From positions 29,005 to 93,004 of the forward strand of contig CAJNOL010000934.1 of assembly GCA_905250125.1 (NCBI GenBank): a stretch of DNA of 64,000 nucleotides, written 5' to 3'. The stretch's first letter is position 1, and every line of letters starts with the position of its first letter. This stretch comes from Rotaria sordida (taxonomy: Eukaryota > Rotifera > Eurotatoria > Philodinida > Philodinidae). The position numbers were made by a program, and so were the translations under genes. The notes beneath the pieces were generated by a model, which had not been told where the DNA came from, made no database searches, and saw only the letters and a program-made list of their open reading frames with translations. Below are positions 12,001 through 35,153 of this stretch, piece after piece.

Positions 12001-12471
12001 GACAAAAATTTATTAATTGTTGTTCTGTATAAGAAAAATTTGTTGGATTATTTAATTTTGAATCCAAATAAATGAATACATCACGATAAGAATCAAGTAA
12101 TTTTTCATTAGTTGTTGTTATTGAAACTAACGGTAAATAAAGTTGAAGTGTTGAAATTATTTTATCTAATGGATCTGATAGAAGACAAGCAAGAATAGCT
12201 TAAAACAAAATAAAAAAATAAAATATTGAATTTTTATTTAATCTTTTTTACCTGGTGCATTTGCTTGATGAATTGTATGATGAAACATATCATTATTTTC
12301 TTGTTGATTATTTGTTTGTGATAATAATTGCGAAAGAAAATATCGATATGATAATTGTAATTTTTTTGTTAATTCAACTGATGCATAAATTTGTTCAAAT
12401 GGTGTCCATTCATCAAATTGTTGTTGAAAACGATTATCTTGTTCATGAAATTTTTCAGATAATGTTAACAT
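9012..12471 (-). CDS. SAMD4: Smaug homologue (SAMD4), translational repressor; C-terminus unresolved
   Basis: Five exons, 12252-12471, 11867-12198, 10798-11566, 10387-10731 and 9012-9971, join in phase to 875 residues plus one base. The N-terminal ~110 residues (FHEQDNRFQQQFDEWTPFEQ, later PGAILACLLSDPLDKIIS) match the Smaug dimerisation region. A long Ser/Asn/Gln-rich linker follows. The RNA-binding SAM domain reads DVPKWLKTLRLHKYAFFFSQ and continues MTYDQMMSLT, close to human SAMD4. The next exon has the PHAT-like block CYKHEAFTADQRHTLLHW. Smaug binds hairpin elements in mRNAs such as nanos and recruits repression and deadenylation factors. The last intron donor (G|GTAAG) is at 9011; the next exon would lie at or beyond the N gap. 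A T-rich tract and ...AAG acceptor at 8940 would add a leucine-rich tail ending in TAA, which is doubtful. In the SAM, K and R of the family loop KGAR are D and C here. Confidence 0.9.
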
Positions 12472-14846
12472 AGTTTAATGATAAACTAGAATTGTCTTGC
12501 TAATTTTTACCGTTTGTGTTTTTCTTCTTTTTGTCTGTCAAAAAATATCATACACACAACACACACACACAACTCAATAGATAATGTTATGTTTTAAGCA
12601 AAAACATTGTCATCTGAAATATGAGAATACACAAAAAAAAAAAAAAAAAAGAAAAATATAGTTTTGTGAAACAATAAAAATGCATATGTAAATTGAGTCA
12701 TTTTATTACGATGTTTGAAACTTGTTCAACTAGGAAATATTGTCGTGATGTTTGAATTCTCATATAACATGCTACTACCTCACTGTACTAACAGTTGAGA
12801 CACATTCTACTTCTATACTTTTTCTTTTTCCTCGTCATCTCTCTTTGAGGATCGACTTTCTTCTTTTTCTTTTTTTTCCTTCTCGTACTCTTATATAATC
12901 GAGTAATCAATCCAGGCGCTTCTTCATTCACTATACCAGGAACAGCAAAAAGCAACAAAAAAAAAGCAGAGAAAAACTATATTGAAGAAGGATGACTTTA
13001 TTCTTCTGTGCAACCAATGTCATGCCTCGTCTTTTTCTCCTCCTCTTCCTTTCTTTTTTTTTCCTCCTTTCGAGTGAATTCTTTTTTAGACTATAGTTTG
13101 CTCACTATTAAAATGTCGTCTATACTAACGACGTTTACCAATCCGTGATTACTTACTATTTTCTGTTCTGTTTTTTAGAGATATTATCAAAAAAGCACGC
13201 GTGATTACTCCTAGCTTCTAGTTTCTTTTTTTTTTTTTTACTACGCAACAAAAAACTCTCAAACAAAAATTCATTCACAAACTTTCAATGAACAAATTAA
13301 CTAAATATATTTTTATTATTTTTTTCATATTCTTTTATGTAGTGTTAATGATCTAGACGTTAATACTTTCATCAAAGTAATTCCATAGATTTGATTAAAC
13401 TATCAAATGTATTCCATTTGTTTGATTAAAGTTTTTCTTTTGTTTTTCTTTTAATAATCATTTTATCATTTGAAACGTCGGATTTTATTTTTGTTTTTGT
13501 TTTTTTTTACTTTAAACTCATCGCATTTATTTGAGTTTTCAAGTATCTCAAATAGAAAGAAAAATTGACAGAGCACAAAAAAAAAAAAAAAAAAGAAAAC
13601 TAGACGATAGACATAAGCTTCAGTTTTTGTTGATTCATTCGAGACAGATAGAAAAGAAAATATTAAAAGCACGTAAGAAAAAAAATACTGACAGAATCAT
13701 GATATAAACAATAATTACATCTAACAAACTAGTTCGAGGGTTAGTTATTATATATCTAAATATGCTAGAAATAAATTAGATTGAAAAAAGAAAAGAAAAA
13801 CATTCCTTACGACATAAATAATTTCTTGTATTTTGTTTTTCCTATTTGAAAATTACGAATAAATATATTCATCATAATCTATTAATCATTGGTACAATTT
13901 TCAAACATATGAAAATCGAGTAATTATTCGAATTGAAATCAAGAAAATAGAAAAAAAAAAGAAAACTAAAATATAAAATTTCAAGATAAATTTATTATTT
14001 TTATTTCTATTGTTAAAAATAAACTTACATTTAATTAATATACTAGATGTCAGTCAATGTTGGCACTCTATATTATACAAGAACAACTAAAAAAAAAATA
14101 ATTTTCACTTACTGTGTATATAACTCATGCATATAAAATAACTTTTGGCATGATGACATTAGAAAATAATTTTCTATTAATAGAATTATTCGAGAGAGAA
14201 ATAAAACCCCATATATATTAGACTAAATATAAAATTTATAACATATCATACATACTTACCTGTAGTAATTCTATTCTCCTGTCAAGAACGAGTCATTGAA
14301 AGAAAAAACCTCGTACTTTTTATTTCAAAATCATGTTTTATCTTGTTGATAATGTTTAATATAGCTGTCATTTTATAGATAAACATTTTTATTATTCATC
14401 ATATATATATAAAAAAAAAAACAACTAATGTTATATTTATCATGTTTAGCAAATTATGGTTATTTTGTTTTTTAAATCATAGTTTTTATTATCATAACTT
14501 TCTTAAGATCGACAATGAATAAGTAGATTTTATGCATTTTCTCATTTTGTTTTAATATTAACATATATTATCGTTTTATTATTATCATTCGGTTCTTAAC
14601 TAATGACAGTTCAGAGGAAGTGAAAAGAAAACTAAACCTTCTTCCAAATTAATACAAATAGTAAAAATCTATTTATATATTTTCTTTTATGTGTGATGAA
14701 TATTATTGACGTCATTACAAAAAAAAAAAAATCAAGTACCAAAAATAACTCAAGCGATAAAAAAAGACAACACCCATCTGACAAGCTGGAGTAAAATAGT
14801 GTTATAAGAAAAAAAAACAAACAAACAAATAACCTGCTCATATTCA
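12472..14846. other. Intergenic region between Smaug and NPC1
   Basis: This is the upstream side of Smaug and the downstream side of NPC1, both on the minus strand. It contains long A and T runs, a (CA)n patch near 12552-12572 and CTT-rich stretches near 12830-13080. I found no exon, RNA gene or clear core promoter. Confidence 0.55.
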
Positions 14847-17800
14847 TTATGTATTTATTGAATAATGGGGTATGATCTGTACATTTTCATCAACAGCAAT
14901 TCCACTTGATGAACTATCATCGCATGCATTTATTTGAGATTGACATTTTCTATCATTAATTAATGTTATTGATTGTGGACCTGAAAACAAATGGAATTTA
15001 TCAATTGAAATATGACAAAAAGTCATTTTTCTTTTTTTTTTTTTTTTACTCATTTGATACTAACCAAAATAACTGAGTAAAATCGGAAGAAATACTAGAC
15101 CATGTAGTGCACCAATAATAACTAATGAAAAATACATGCGAAAATAAAACACCTGAAAAAGTTGTGATTTAGCAAATGCAAGTACTACAACACCACCAAT
15201 CTTTGTTAATGTTATACCACTAAATACCTATAAATAATAAATAAGATTTATATCGACAAATAAAATATTAGAGTGAAAAAAACATACTGAACTACCCATT
15301 TCAGCTAATGCTATTCTTGCACGTATTAATCGATTATCACCTTGACTAACAGCAAAATAACGAGCAATATGAGCACAAAATTCAACTGCAATACCAACGG
15401 ACTACAAAATAAATTACATGATTCTTTTCTTTCGAATATCTTTGTTTGTTTTTTTTTTCTTTTTTATTAAATCTTACCATAATTATATTTACAACAGATA
15501 CAGCATTAAGTTCAATATTCCATAAAAACATAACACCAAACATATCAATTATAATCATAAATACACATAATAGAATAAGAAATGAAGTATGAAAATCAAA
15601 TCCAAGTAATATACATGTTACAATAAATACAGCAGTAAATGATAATGATAAATTAATAATAAGATCACGCCATATTGTTAAATATTGATCATAGAATACA
15701 TAGAAAATACTAAAAACAAAAAGTTTTAAAATCTTTAAATTTGAAAAATTTAGCACAAGAAAAATAAATTGAAATTAAACATCGATTAATTTTCATTTTA
15801 ATCTTAGATCAGAAACATTAAAACAATTTTCAAAAGAATCTCATCAGTTGCAATGATTTTTTTTTTACCTATAGATACTACATAGTGTTCTAATAAAAGT
15901 CTTAAAAGTATTTCGGTTCCTTTTGGGATTTGACTAAGTCATTGAGTTTTTTCTAGAGACTTCAGATTTTCAGAAAACTCTTTTTTTTTCGAATTTAGAT
16001 TTGGAACTTTGTGCATATAGAGAACTCAGCTGAACTAGCTTCCATAAAAAAATTCTTAGGTTTTGAACAGAGTATCTTCAGGATTTGAGACTTTCAAGAT
16101 ATCGACCTTTTTTCATGAATAGTTTATATACCACGAATTTTTTGAAAGTTTCATATCTCGAAGAGACTTTATTAAAGACTTCTGTATTTTTTTCAGAAAT
16201 CTAGTCTAGTTAAGTTCTCTATGTGCACAATGTTTCAGATCGAAATTCGAAAATAGAAGTTTTCTGAAAATCTGGGATCTCCAGAAAAAATTCAATAGCT
16301 TAGTCAAATCTTAATAAGAACCGAAATTCTTTTTTAGAGTTTTTATTAGAACACTATAATGTATCTATAGGCAAAAACAAATCATGGAAACTAGATGAGA
16401 CAACTGAAGAGCTTCTCTTATTAGTTATCCATTTGTCTAGAATTGCGAAGGTCTAAAAAAGGTCTAATTCTCAAACAAGAGTCAGTTCATAAAGCTGGAA
16501 GCTGTCATAGGTCTATTAGACACGTACTCAAACTGTTTAAGTCGTTTTTACTTAAATGAAGAAAAATGTTCTCTTATCTACTGGACTACATAACACAATA
16601 TTTTTCCATAGGAAGAAAATTAAAATAAGATAATCATACTAAGAGAAAGTCAAAAAAGAGATTGAATCGAAAAGCCTAAATCCAATGAGTTTAAGTTGTT
16701 TTTCAATGTTCTTTCAATCTCTTGTTAAATCAAATGATTCATTATATCATTCTCTGTTTGATTGTCAAAGGTAGACATCGGTATATACAGTTTATCGATA
16801 TCATTCATAATCAATGAGATAAGTTTGAAATTATAAAAATCTAAGTTAATATAATTACCTATATGGAAAAACTGGATAATCTTCAAGTTTATTTGAATCA
16901 TGATATGAATGACTTTGATTAATTAAAATAGTTTTTGATATATTTTTTGCTATTTCATTTGCACTTTTCATAGCAGCAATAAAATCTTTTGATGTTTTAA
17001 GTACAGAATGAAAACCCATAAAATATGAACTTTTAACATAAGTTTTATTAATTAATTCAACAGCATCATGATATGCAGCATGACCACCTTTTGGACATTT
17101 TTCACCTGGATTATCAATTAAAAAATATTCTATATATCGTTGAAAATCATCTTCAGATGGTCGTTGATTTTCAAGAAATTCTATTGGACATGTTATACAT
17201 GATGTATCATTTAATGTAGCTGGACAAAATTCTTCTGTTTGATTATTTATTCTACAACAAGGTGGATCATTTGTTGATTGTAACCAATCAAAATAATCAT
17301 CAAGCCATGATGATGGTGGTTGAGCTAAATAATAACGTTGTGGTTGTCGTAATGCTTGTCCTATTTGTCCAAGTAATGATGTTGATGAACAACCTGATGT
17401 ACCACATAATAAATTTTGATCATCAATTTTTTTATAATCAATTGCATTTTGATTAACAATAAAATAAACAGGTGGACCAACACTTAAATAATTTTCTATA
17501 CCACGAAAATAATCTAATACATAAGAATCTTTTGGCATTGATAATTTTTGATCAAGACCTATTGGTATACGATGTATTATTGATAATGATAAACATGTAC
17601 AAATAATAAATAATGAAAATAATATTGCACGTATAGAAGATATACCTAATACCATAGGTGTCCATATATTCATAAATATTTTTTGTAATAATCCTTTTGA
17701 TTGATGTTCAATTGAATTTTCTGTTAATGTAGATTTTATTGATAAACAACAACATAAATCCGATCGATTAGATTGTTGTCGTTTAGAATCAAGTGAAAGT

Positions 17801-20710
17801 ATTGATACAAAACAAGTTATTTGAAGTAAAAAATCAATAAATACAGCCATAAATGCATATAAGGAAAAAATTTGTACAGCTGGCATTGGTGTTAATGAAC
17901 CAAGTACAAAAGCAATTGATTCACTTGTTGCTGTTAATAATATTGATGGACCAATACGACTTATTGTTGTTGCTAAACATATATCTATTGATGGATATTG
18001 TTCAATTTTAATTTTTTCAAAATGTTGTACAATAATAAATATATTATCAACACCAACAGCTAAGACAAGAAATGGTATAACTTCAAATATAATTAATGTA
18101 CCAGCTATACCACAATAAGAATAAAATCCAATTGAACTCATAACAGATAATAATACAAAAAGTACACCAATAAAACCAACAGATATTTTTAAATCTATTA
18201 AACATGTTCGCCATGAACGTATATGACCAAGTGTTAATGTTACATAGAGAAACATAATTGTATAAGATATTAATATAGTTAAAATATCCGAACGACTTTG
18301 ACGATTTAATTCATCTTGAATAGAACGTTCAGCACTATAATAAACAGTAAAATTTGCTGTTTCATTCCAAAGACCAGCAGAACGTAATGATTTTTGTGTA
18401 TCAGTAAAATTTTTCATGTAATCAAGAAAGACTTTTTCCCATGCTTCAGCTAAAAAAATAAACAAAATATAGATTTTACAAAATACAAAAAAAAAATTAA
18501 AAACAAACCTAATTGAATTTTTTCTGGATCATTTGAATTTTCAATAACAATTGTAATAACTAATGCTGTTGCATTTGAATATGTTGCATCTGTATAATTA
18601 CCCAAAATCATAAACGGATTAACTGTACCACCAAAATCAGCAAAACATGATAAACCTAATGGATTATCTTTTGTCGTTGTTGGTGCTTGTGAACATGTCA
18701 TAAAATGTGTTGAATAATCAAAATAAGTAAAAAAATCATCGCCAATACGTTTATTTAAATTATCTTTAGAATTTTGATAATATTGTAAAATAGAAAAAAC
18801 TGTACAATTTTCATTATCTGGTTCTAATGGTTTTAAACAAATATCTGATAAATAAATTGTACGATTATTTTCATTTAATTCAGCTGTTAATGATAATATA
18901 TCTGTTTGAAGATCAAGTACACGTAATAAAAAATCTAATTTAAATACTGGTCCTAATGTATATTCACTAACAGGTGCTGGTGGAGATAGATAATAATGTG
19001 TTTCAAATGATTGATCATCTGGAACAATAATTATTTGTGTTGTACGATAAAAAGGTCTATAAAAAAAAAAAAAATTTTAAATAAAATACAAAAAAAAATA
19101 TATCTTACTTAAAATGTTTATCAAAATAATCTTTTTGTTGTCGTGCAATACTTGATTTTGATGACCATAATTGTACAGGATCAGTTGTAACTTTAAATTT
19201 AAATAAACCACATGAAAGACCAATAATTAGAATAGTACCAATAGATAAAACAATAAATGGATGTTGAGCACAGAACAAACCCAAACTTAAAAAAAACAAA
19301 AGGGGAATTAAGAAAAAAAAAATTTCAATTAATGAATATACCGATAAAATATTCGTTCAAGAAATTTTTCTGTATTTTGACGTATACGAATTAAATATCC
19401 GGATGGTTTTTGTCTTATTGGTTCATTTAATAATGAAGTTATTTCTTTTGTTTTTATTAAAAGAAAAAAAAAAAAGAAATAATAAGAAATTGAACAAGAA
19501 TATGATATTGATTTTTTTCTACCTGTTGATTCTTCAATTATTGGTTGAGGTTTTCGAAATTTTGGTATAATAAAAATTGATATAGAAAATATTGTTAATA
19601 AAAAAATAATACATATAATAGCAATAACTACCCATCCATCAATATTAAATATTTTAAATTCTTTATCCGGTACATCAGGTGGTATTGGACTACATGATTT
19701 TGAACAATCCTAAATAGAAATTTGTTTTTTGGAAATCTCAAAACAGAAAAAAACAAAAAAAATTTACCAAACAACTACAAGCTGTTTTATTTTCATATCT
19801 TGATATTATTGGTTCACTACATACAAATGTTGTTTGATTATAAAAAGTTTCATTTTCACTTGTATCATTAAAAAGATGTATATAAATAGGAAATGGTACA
19901 GCTGGATTATCAACACCTAAATATCTCATAAATGTTTCTTTTGTACATTGATTATATGGTCGACCACACATTGAATCAAGTGAATGTTGATTACCACCTG
20001 GATATAAAACATCTCTAAATAAAAAAACAAAAAATAGTAATCTTTTAAGATACAATAATAATAATAATAAAAACAAATATACTCACCGACAAGAATCAAG
20101 TAAACGTTGAGTAAAATCATCAGCAATATTATAATCAATAGATTCAACTGTTATTCGACCTGGATATAATGTACTATTACCGATATCCTTAATAGTTAAA
20201 AAACGGCTTTGATCAGAAGAACATGTCATTGCACAAAATAATGAACGAAAATTATAATAACATGATGGACAACGACCTAACATTAATTTTGCCAAACCAA
20301 ATTGATCTGCCATTATACCTATTTGATCAGCTGAACAACAAGTATAAGTATTATTGGGACCTAAAACAAAAAAAAAATGAGAATTCAATAAAAAAAACAA
20401 GCATAACATTTAATGTCTTTTTTTTCCTGTTAATACAAATAAAACTTACCATTATAGAACATTCCACAAGCTGTTTCTAATGTTTTTAATCCTTTTTCAT
20501 CTGTTAATAATTTTGCAGTACCATTATAAAAACAATTAGTTATTTTACCCAGTGAATTTTGTCCACATGGTCCATACCATATACAATGGCCATCCTTTTA
20601 ATTTCAAAAAAAAAATGAATTAATTAACAAAAACAAAATCATTTAATTCTTACTTCAGCTATTGTATAATTCAATAAAATATAAAATATAAATATCAAAA
20701 TTTTAAACAT
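14847..20710 (-). CDS. NPC1: NPC intracellular cholesterol transporter 1
   Basis: Thirteen exons: 20654-20710, 20450-20594, 20087-20360, 19768-20014, 19523-19709, 19342-19444, 19109-19285, 18509-19056, 16859-18449, 15478-15709, 15288-15401, 15065-15227 and 14847-14980. All are in phase, giving 1323 residues (human 1278). A signal peptide ([18 protein letters not shown]) precedes the cysteine-rich N-terminal sterol-binding domain, which starts [11 protein letters not shown] transmembrane helix follows near [17 protein letters not shown]. The sterol-sensing domain, about residues 632-800, includes [20 protein letters not shown] and [10 protein letters not shown] second cysteine-rich lumenal loop and the C-terminal RND-type helices ([16 protein letters not shown]) complete the protein. 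NPC1 moves cholesterol out of late endosomes and lysosomes with NPC2. The human C-terminal LLNF sorting signal is absent; this one ends HYSINT. The ninth intron (15710-16858) holds a foldback element. Confidence 0.95.
15839..16401. repeat. Foldback (inverted-repeat) element in an NPC1 intron
   Basis: The left end (TCTCATCAG...CCTATAGATAC) is matched in reverse complement by the right end (GTATCTATAGG...GATGAGA). Inner blocks also pair: GTGTTCTAATAAAAG with TTTTTATTAGAACAC, TTTCGGTTCC with GAACCGAAAT, and AGATTTTCAGAAAACT with AGTTTTCTGAAAATCT. It is about 560 bases with arms near 250 bases and no open frame, as expected for a non-autonomous DNA transposon. It makes up half of an otherwise unusually long intron. 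Confidence 0.75.
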
Positions 20711-21857
20711 TGTTGTATTATTATTATTATTATAATGATTATCTAGAAAATATTTCAAAACACTTTTGTTGTTTCATTTATTTTTCGAAAGTATTATTAT
20801 CCAATAGAAACAGTCTCCTTATATTTAATTAAACAAGAACGTAAAAAATAAACATTGAAAAAACCCAATCTCGTGTAGGTAAAAAAGTTGAATACAAAAG
20901 AATGTATCATGCTACTTTATTTACCGCGTGATAAGATATAATTATTACAGCAAAAGAAAAAAAAAGTCAATAGAATCTTTGTCGTCCACATGTTTACATC
21001 GTGATGAGCGATAACAATGAACTTATTAAATGCATAGTACGATAAAAACTTACACAAACAAAATTTTCTACGATTTAACTATTTACTTTTCTCGAAATGT
21101 TTTTTGTTTTTTTTGTAGATTCTTCGTATTACACAACTTGATATTAGTCATACCTATCATATGATTCATTTCAAAAGAAACAAAAAGAACGAAAGTTAAT
21201 ACTTTACTGAAGGACAATAAGAACAATCTTATAATATATTTTTGTAAAATAAATTCTATTTGACTTTTCTTATTGAATAAAACAATCAAAATTTAAAAAC
21301 ATAGTCTGAATGTGCATTTTCATTTATTAATTTGCTTGAATTTTTTTAAAAGTTTCATTTACATATACAATAAATGATTCATATAATAGACGCAAAACTT
21401 TCAAAAAACAAAAACTGATAATTTCTTCTTATTACCAATAAAGAAAAGTGTTATATTACTTTTGGTATAGAATAATCAAAAAAAAAAAAGAAAAGAAAAA
21501 GAAAAAAGTAAAGAAATTGTTTCTGTTTCTTTTTATTTTCAATTTTTATTACTGATATTTATATAAATATATGAGAAATAAGACTATCTGTCTGCCTGAG
21601 CAGTTATGTCTAATATCAGGTAATCGTTATAGAATATTGAGAAATTTCAGAAATAGACAGACTATATTGCAAGAGAGAGAAAAAAAATTGTCGGGGAAAG
21701 GCTTATCTTTGAAATGTAAAATAATAGAAAGATCAAAATTTTTCTTTTTGATGGTTTTTCTTCATTACGGAACCAAGCCGTTTCATACAAAACAAAAAAA
21801 AAAAAAAAAGAAAAAACAAACAAACAGACACATAACAGAATTTTTTTTTGTTTTCTC
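20711..21857. other. Intergenic region between NPC1 and SEC14L1
   Basis: This is the upstream region of NPC1 and the 3' flank of SEC14L1. It is AT-rich with A runs near 21478-21510 and 21792-21825. A 126-codon open frame at 21571-21951 on the plus strand runs through homopolymers into the antisense of the SEC14L1 last exon and is not believed. No promoter element is clear. Confidence 0.55.
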
Positions 21858-31512
<9,655 letters not shown>

Positions 31513-32132
31513 ATAAATAAATAAAACAAAAAAAACACAAAAGGTCATTATGACATACATAATATATTATTAATTATTATTCTCCAAAAAATAAAAATGA
31601 ATTTGTACAATAGATAGTAAAAGATTTTATTTTTTGTGTAACATAGAACGATAATTTACTTTTGTAATATAAAGTAAAAGCAAAAACAAAAAAAAGAAGT
31701 CAGAGAAAAATTTTTGTTACTTATGTTTCAGTGTCACGATGTTCTCTTCTTATCCTCGTTTTGTTCCCTCAGTGATATTTGTCAAAGAAAAAAAAAAACA
31801 AGCATTTCTAATAACAAATGCAGAAAAGAACACGAAAGAAAACAGATAAAAGATGAACTATCTTCAGAATGAATCAATTATTTTGCGTTGTTTTATTGAC
31901 TTCATCAAAAGAAATTAATCAGAGAGGAAATAAATGTTCGAGAAAATAACAATACAATACAATAGACATGCATTTATCAAATCAAATGATTCATTGATAA
32001 TGATATGAACGACCTCTTTTACAATCATTTCTTTTATCATTGGATAAAAATTTTATCAATAGAAAATTAAACACCTGATAAATAAGTGATTGTTTTCTCT
32101 GTTCATTATAGTCATGTAAATAATTTTGAAAA
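31513..32132. promoter_or_regulatory. Divergent intergenic region between PTEN and the HERPUD pseudogene
   Basis: About 620 bases separate the minus-strand PTEN start from the plus-strand pseudogene start, so the PTEN promoter should lie here. The sequence is AT-rich and no TATA box or other motif stands out with confidence. Confidence 0.4.
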
Positions 32133-35100
32133 ATGACAATATGTAATAAAACAATTCAATCAGTTATTCATGCAACGAATACTAAATATACTGATTTTTC
32201 AATTGAGATTTTATTATCATTAACTATTTATGATTTTAAACAAAAAATAACATTAAATCATCCAACTAAACTAGTAAGAATAATAATTTTTTTTTTTCAT
32301 TTTCTTTTTCTAATTTATTTTCATAGAATTCTAAAGATCAACATTTGATTTACTCAGGAAAATTAATTGTTGATAAAAATATACTTAATCAAGTATTTAA
32401 TAAAGTAAGATAATCATAATATCTATTTTTGAAATTAAAACTGAACAATCCAAGATAATAAACTGCTTATAACTCTTTAGAATGTACAATTGTTGAAGAG
32501 TAATATGTATAACTGTTTATGGTTTGTCTAGACTTAGTGATCGGAATTTTCATGATCTAATTGATTTATGTAGTTACATTATGTGTACATTGAATGCTCT
32601 ATTCAAGTATTTTAAGCAGTATCCTTCTGTATTATGAGTGAAAAAAAAAATTTTTGATAACTGATATACAAAGTTTGGTTTAGGTTCAATTAGATGTTTT
32701 TTTCTAAGAGTTATTTCTTTCTTTTGATGGATATGTACTAAGATAAGGGAAAATTTCGTAGCGTGGTTAATCGAAAGGGCTATCTGGTCAGTCGTGCACA
32801 TAGCATGATTCATCGACCTTCAAATTCTAGCAGTCATGCGAGACATATTCTCGATAATGGTTGATGAAATGTTTATATTAACTTTAGAAGCTACATGTAT
32901 TTTCATAAAGCTCTGATAGATTACAGATATTATCGTCATGTAGCTCACGAAAAATTATAGGTAGTTTATTAATATCAGGTTGATCAATTCAAGTCAAAAA
33001 GCTGTTTAAACGGCTGAGCTCTTACGAAAACAGTTGGGCTAAAAAAAGATTAGTTCTTATAAAAAGAACTGTTTTAACAGTTCATTTGATGTAGACTTAA
33101 AAGTTGAAGTTATCATACGTCTAATCAAATGCTAAGTTGGTCGCCTGCTTATGATGCTTTTTCTTCTTCGAAATTTTCAATAAAAGACTTCATTCTTTTA
33201 TCAGAAAATGTAAGTATCAAAAAAATATAATGGAATGTTTCGGTTACTAAAATACAATAAGCGATGTTGTTTTTTTTTCAATCTTTTTCATTGAATATAA
33301 TCATGATTAGTTATTGATTGTGACTCCATTGTTTATTTATTCAGTTTGTATATCTGTTTCGCTAAGTTGCTATTTACACTTTCTAATCGATTATTATGTA
33401 ACATAAATCATTATCTAATTTCTTATCAATCCCTGATTTATATTATCATAATATGTCAGGGTTTGACATATCCTTGTCAACTAGTTCATCATATTGAATC
33501 ATATCGTTTGTTTTTCTTTTCGTCTATACTTGACAGCAAGGAGCTGCGGGTTCATATTTTTGTCGATTCGAATTCGAGAAAATCTAAACTTCTGAACTCG
33601 GGTCTGAACCTGGCCGAATTCATATCCGAATTTTTTTCGATCAAGGCTTTATCTATCTATTAGCTACTCTCAGAAAAAAAGTCAACGTACAGTTTTTTTT
33701 TTTTGTTGTTGTTCACTTTCCCGTCACTTGATGCTTAAGAAATGAAAAGTTTTCGCTTAATTGAAAAAAGCATTGTGTTAACAAAAAAGGAAATTGAACA
33801 TTTAATTGATAAACCGAATTCGTCAGCTGTATAGAATAGTTTTAGCTGTATTAATATAAATGAGATCAAGCAAGAAAATGTTTTATGCAACCAATATAGA
33901 GAGCTGTGGATCCAAGTTTGGAACAACCCGTACTAGTGGGAAACATCAGACTTCAAGACTGAAGTCTCTGCTATTTCTCTCTTGCACTTGCAGCTCCCTA
34001 CTCGATAGCTACATAATGTAGTTGCCTAGAGTCATTTCGTTTTGGTTTACATACCATCTTCCGGTCTTCTTTTAAAAAGAGTTGTCTAGTACCACTTAAT
34101 TTTCATCATACTATGAGTGTATAGAAGAAAAAAGTACACTAATCATGGCATGCAGATTAGGTTGATGAAAACAGATGACGGGCAAAAAGCAGACTGAAGA
34201 AATTCATACCTGGTCATGAGCAAAATAGATCTACACAAAGTAGAACTATTTGGATGTTTGTTTGACCTTTTTCAGGCTATCATAGGAAAATAATTATTCA
34301 TTTTTGTTCGTTGCTTATATATTGTAATCCAATGACAATGCAAGTGATTTATGGCTTTCACTTTCTTTTTTATAAGTTCGTATTGATTTCAGCCATCTAT
34401 TTCTTTTTCTATTTCTATATTATCATAAAAAAATATTTCTTGTTTGTTTTTTTTCTCTCCAATCAAATTAAAAGAAAATGACAATCTGTTCCATTTCAAA
34501 AAAGAAACTATTCTTTCAATCAATAATAAATACAAACAAGTGAAAAAAACATATATTAGAATTCATATCTATATATATATTTTTATAAGGTTTCATAGTG
34601 TTAATAAAAAAGTAAAATGTTGCTTATATTACTATTTGTTTTTTTAGTCAAATTCTAGATCAACATTTATGATTCATCTTGTTCTTTATTCTGATTAAAA
34701 TAAGTTTGTAAGATTTATTTTTGAAATAAATTTTCATTAAATTTCTTTTCATTTTTAGATACAAAAAATTCTCCACAATTAACAATCGAATTATGTATAA
34801 TTATTGAAGAATCATCAATTGTCAACAACAACTTCAACAGTAAATTCACCAACTGCGAATAATAATGAATTTGATCAAGAAAATGATCTATTAAGAATAT
34901 TTCGTATTTTAATTGAAATTTTTCTACTTTGTTCAATTATTTATGTTTAATCAATATTTAATCATTTCATTTTTGTATTATTATATTTGTAAGTTTAAAG
35001 AAGAACAAAAAAATCATTAAATACTATTTTTATTTTATTAGATATTGTTGTGATTGTTTATCTATTCAACAACGTCGACATGTACTACAAATACCACCTA

Positions 35101-35153
35101 TTATTGAATAAGTTGTAGATAATGATATTGAACAAAGAATTGATGAAGAATAA
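32133..35153 (+). pseudogene. Decayed HERPUD-like gene (ubiquitin-like, ER-associated degradation)
   Basis: Exons at 32133-32273 and 32327-32404 encode a clean ubiquitin-like N-terminus; DQHLIYSGKLIVDKN matches HERPUD1 DQRLIYSGKLLLDHQ. After a 2.35 kb intron a third exon (34759-34988) continues, but no frame stays open: phase 0 stops after a few codons, and the useful frame changes near 34805-34825. Beyond that an alternative frame reads FDQENDLLRIFRILIEIF, then a hydrophobic segment interrupted by an in-frame TAA at about 34950, resembling the HERPUD membrane hairpin. A last exon (35042-35153) has another internal TAA. Splice borders are still recognisable, so decay seems recent. HERPUD proteins sit in the ER membrane and act with the HRD1 complex. 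A TIR element copy lies inside the long intron. Sequence error or an unusual short isoform is the alternative. Confidence 0.6.
33538..34001. repeat. Dispersed terminal-inverted-repeat element, copy 1
   Basis: It starts near AAGGAGCTGCGGGTTC and ends CTTGCAGCTCCCTA, so the ends are inverted repeats. It shares interior blocks with a second copy at 43277-43645: CTCAGAAAAAAAGTCAAC, TATAGAATAGTTTTAG and GAGATCAAGCAAG. There is no coding potential. It lies in the long intron of the HERPUD pseudogene. Confidence 0.65.
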
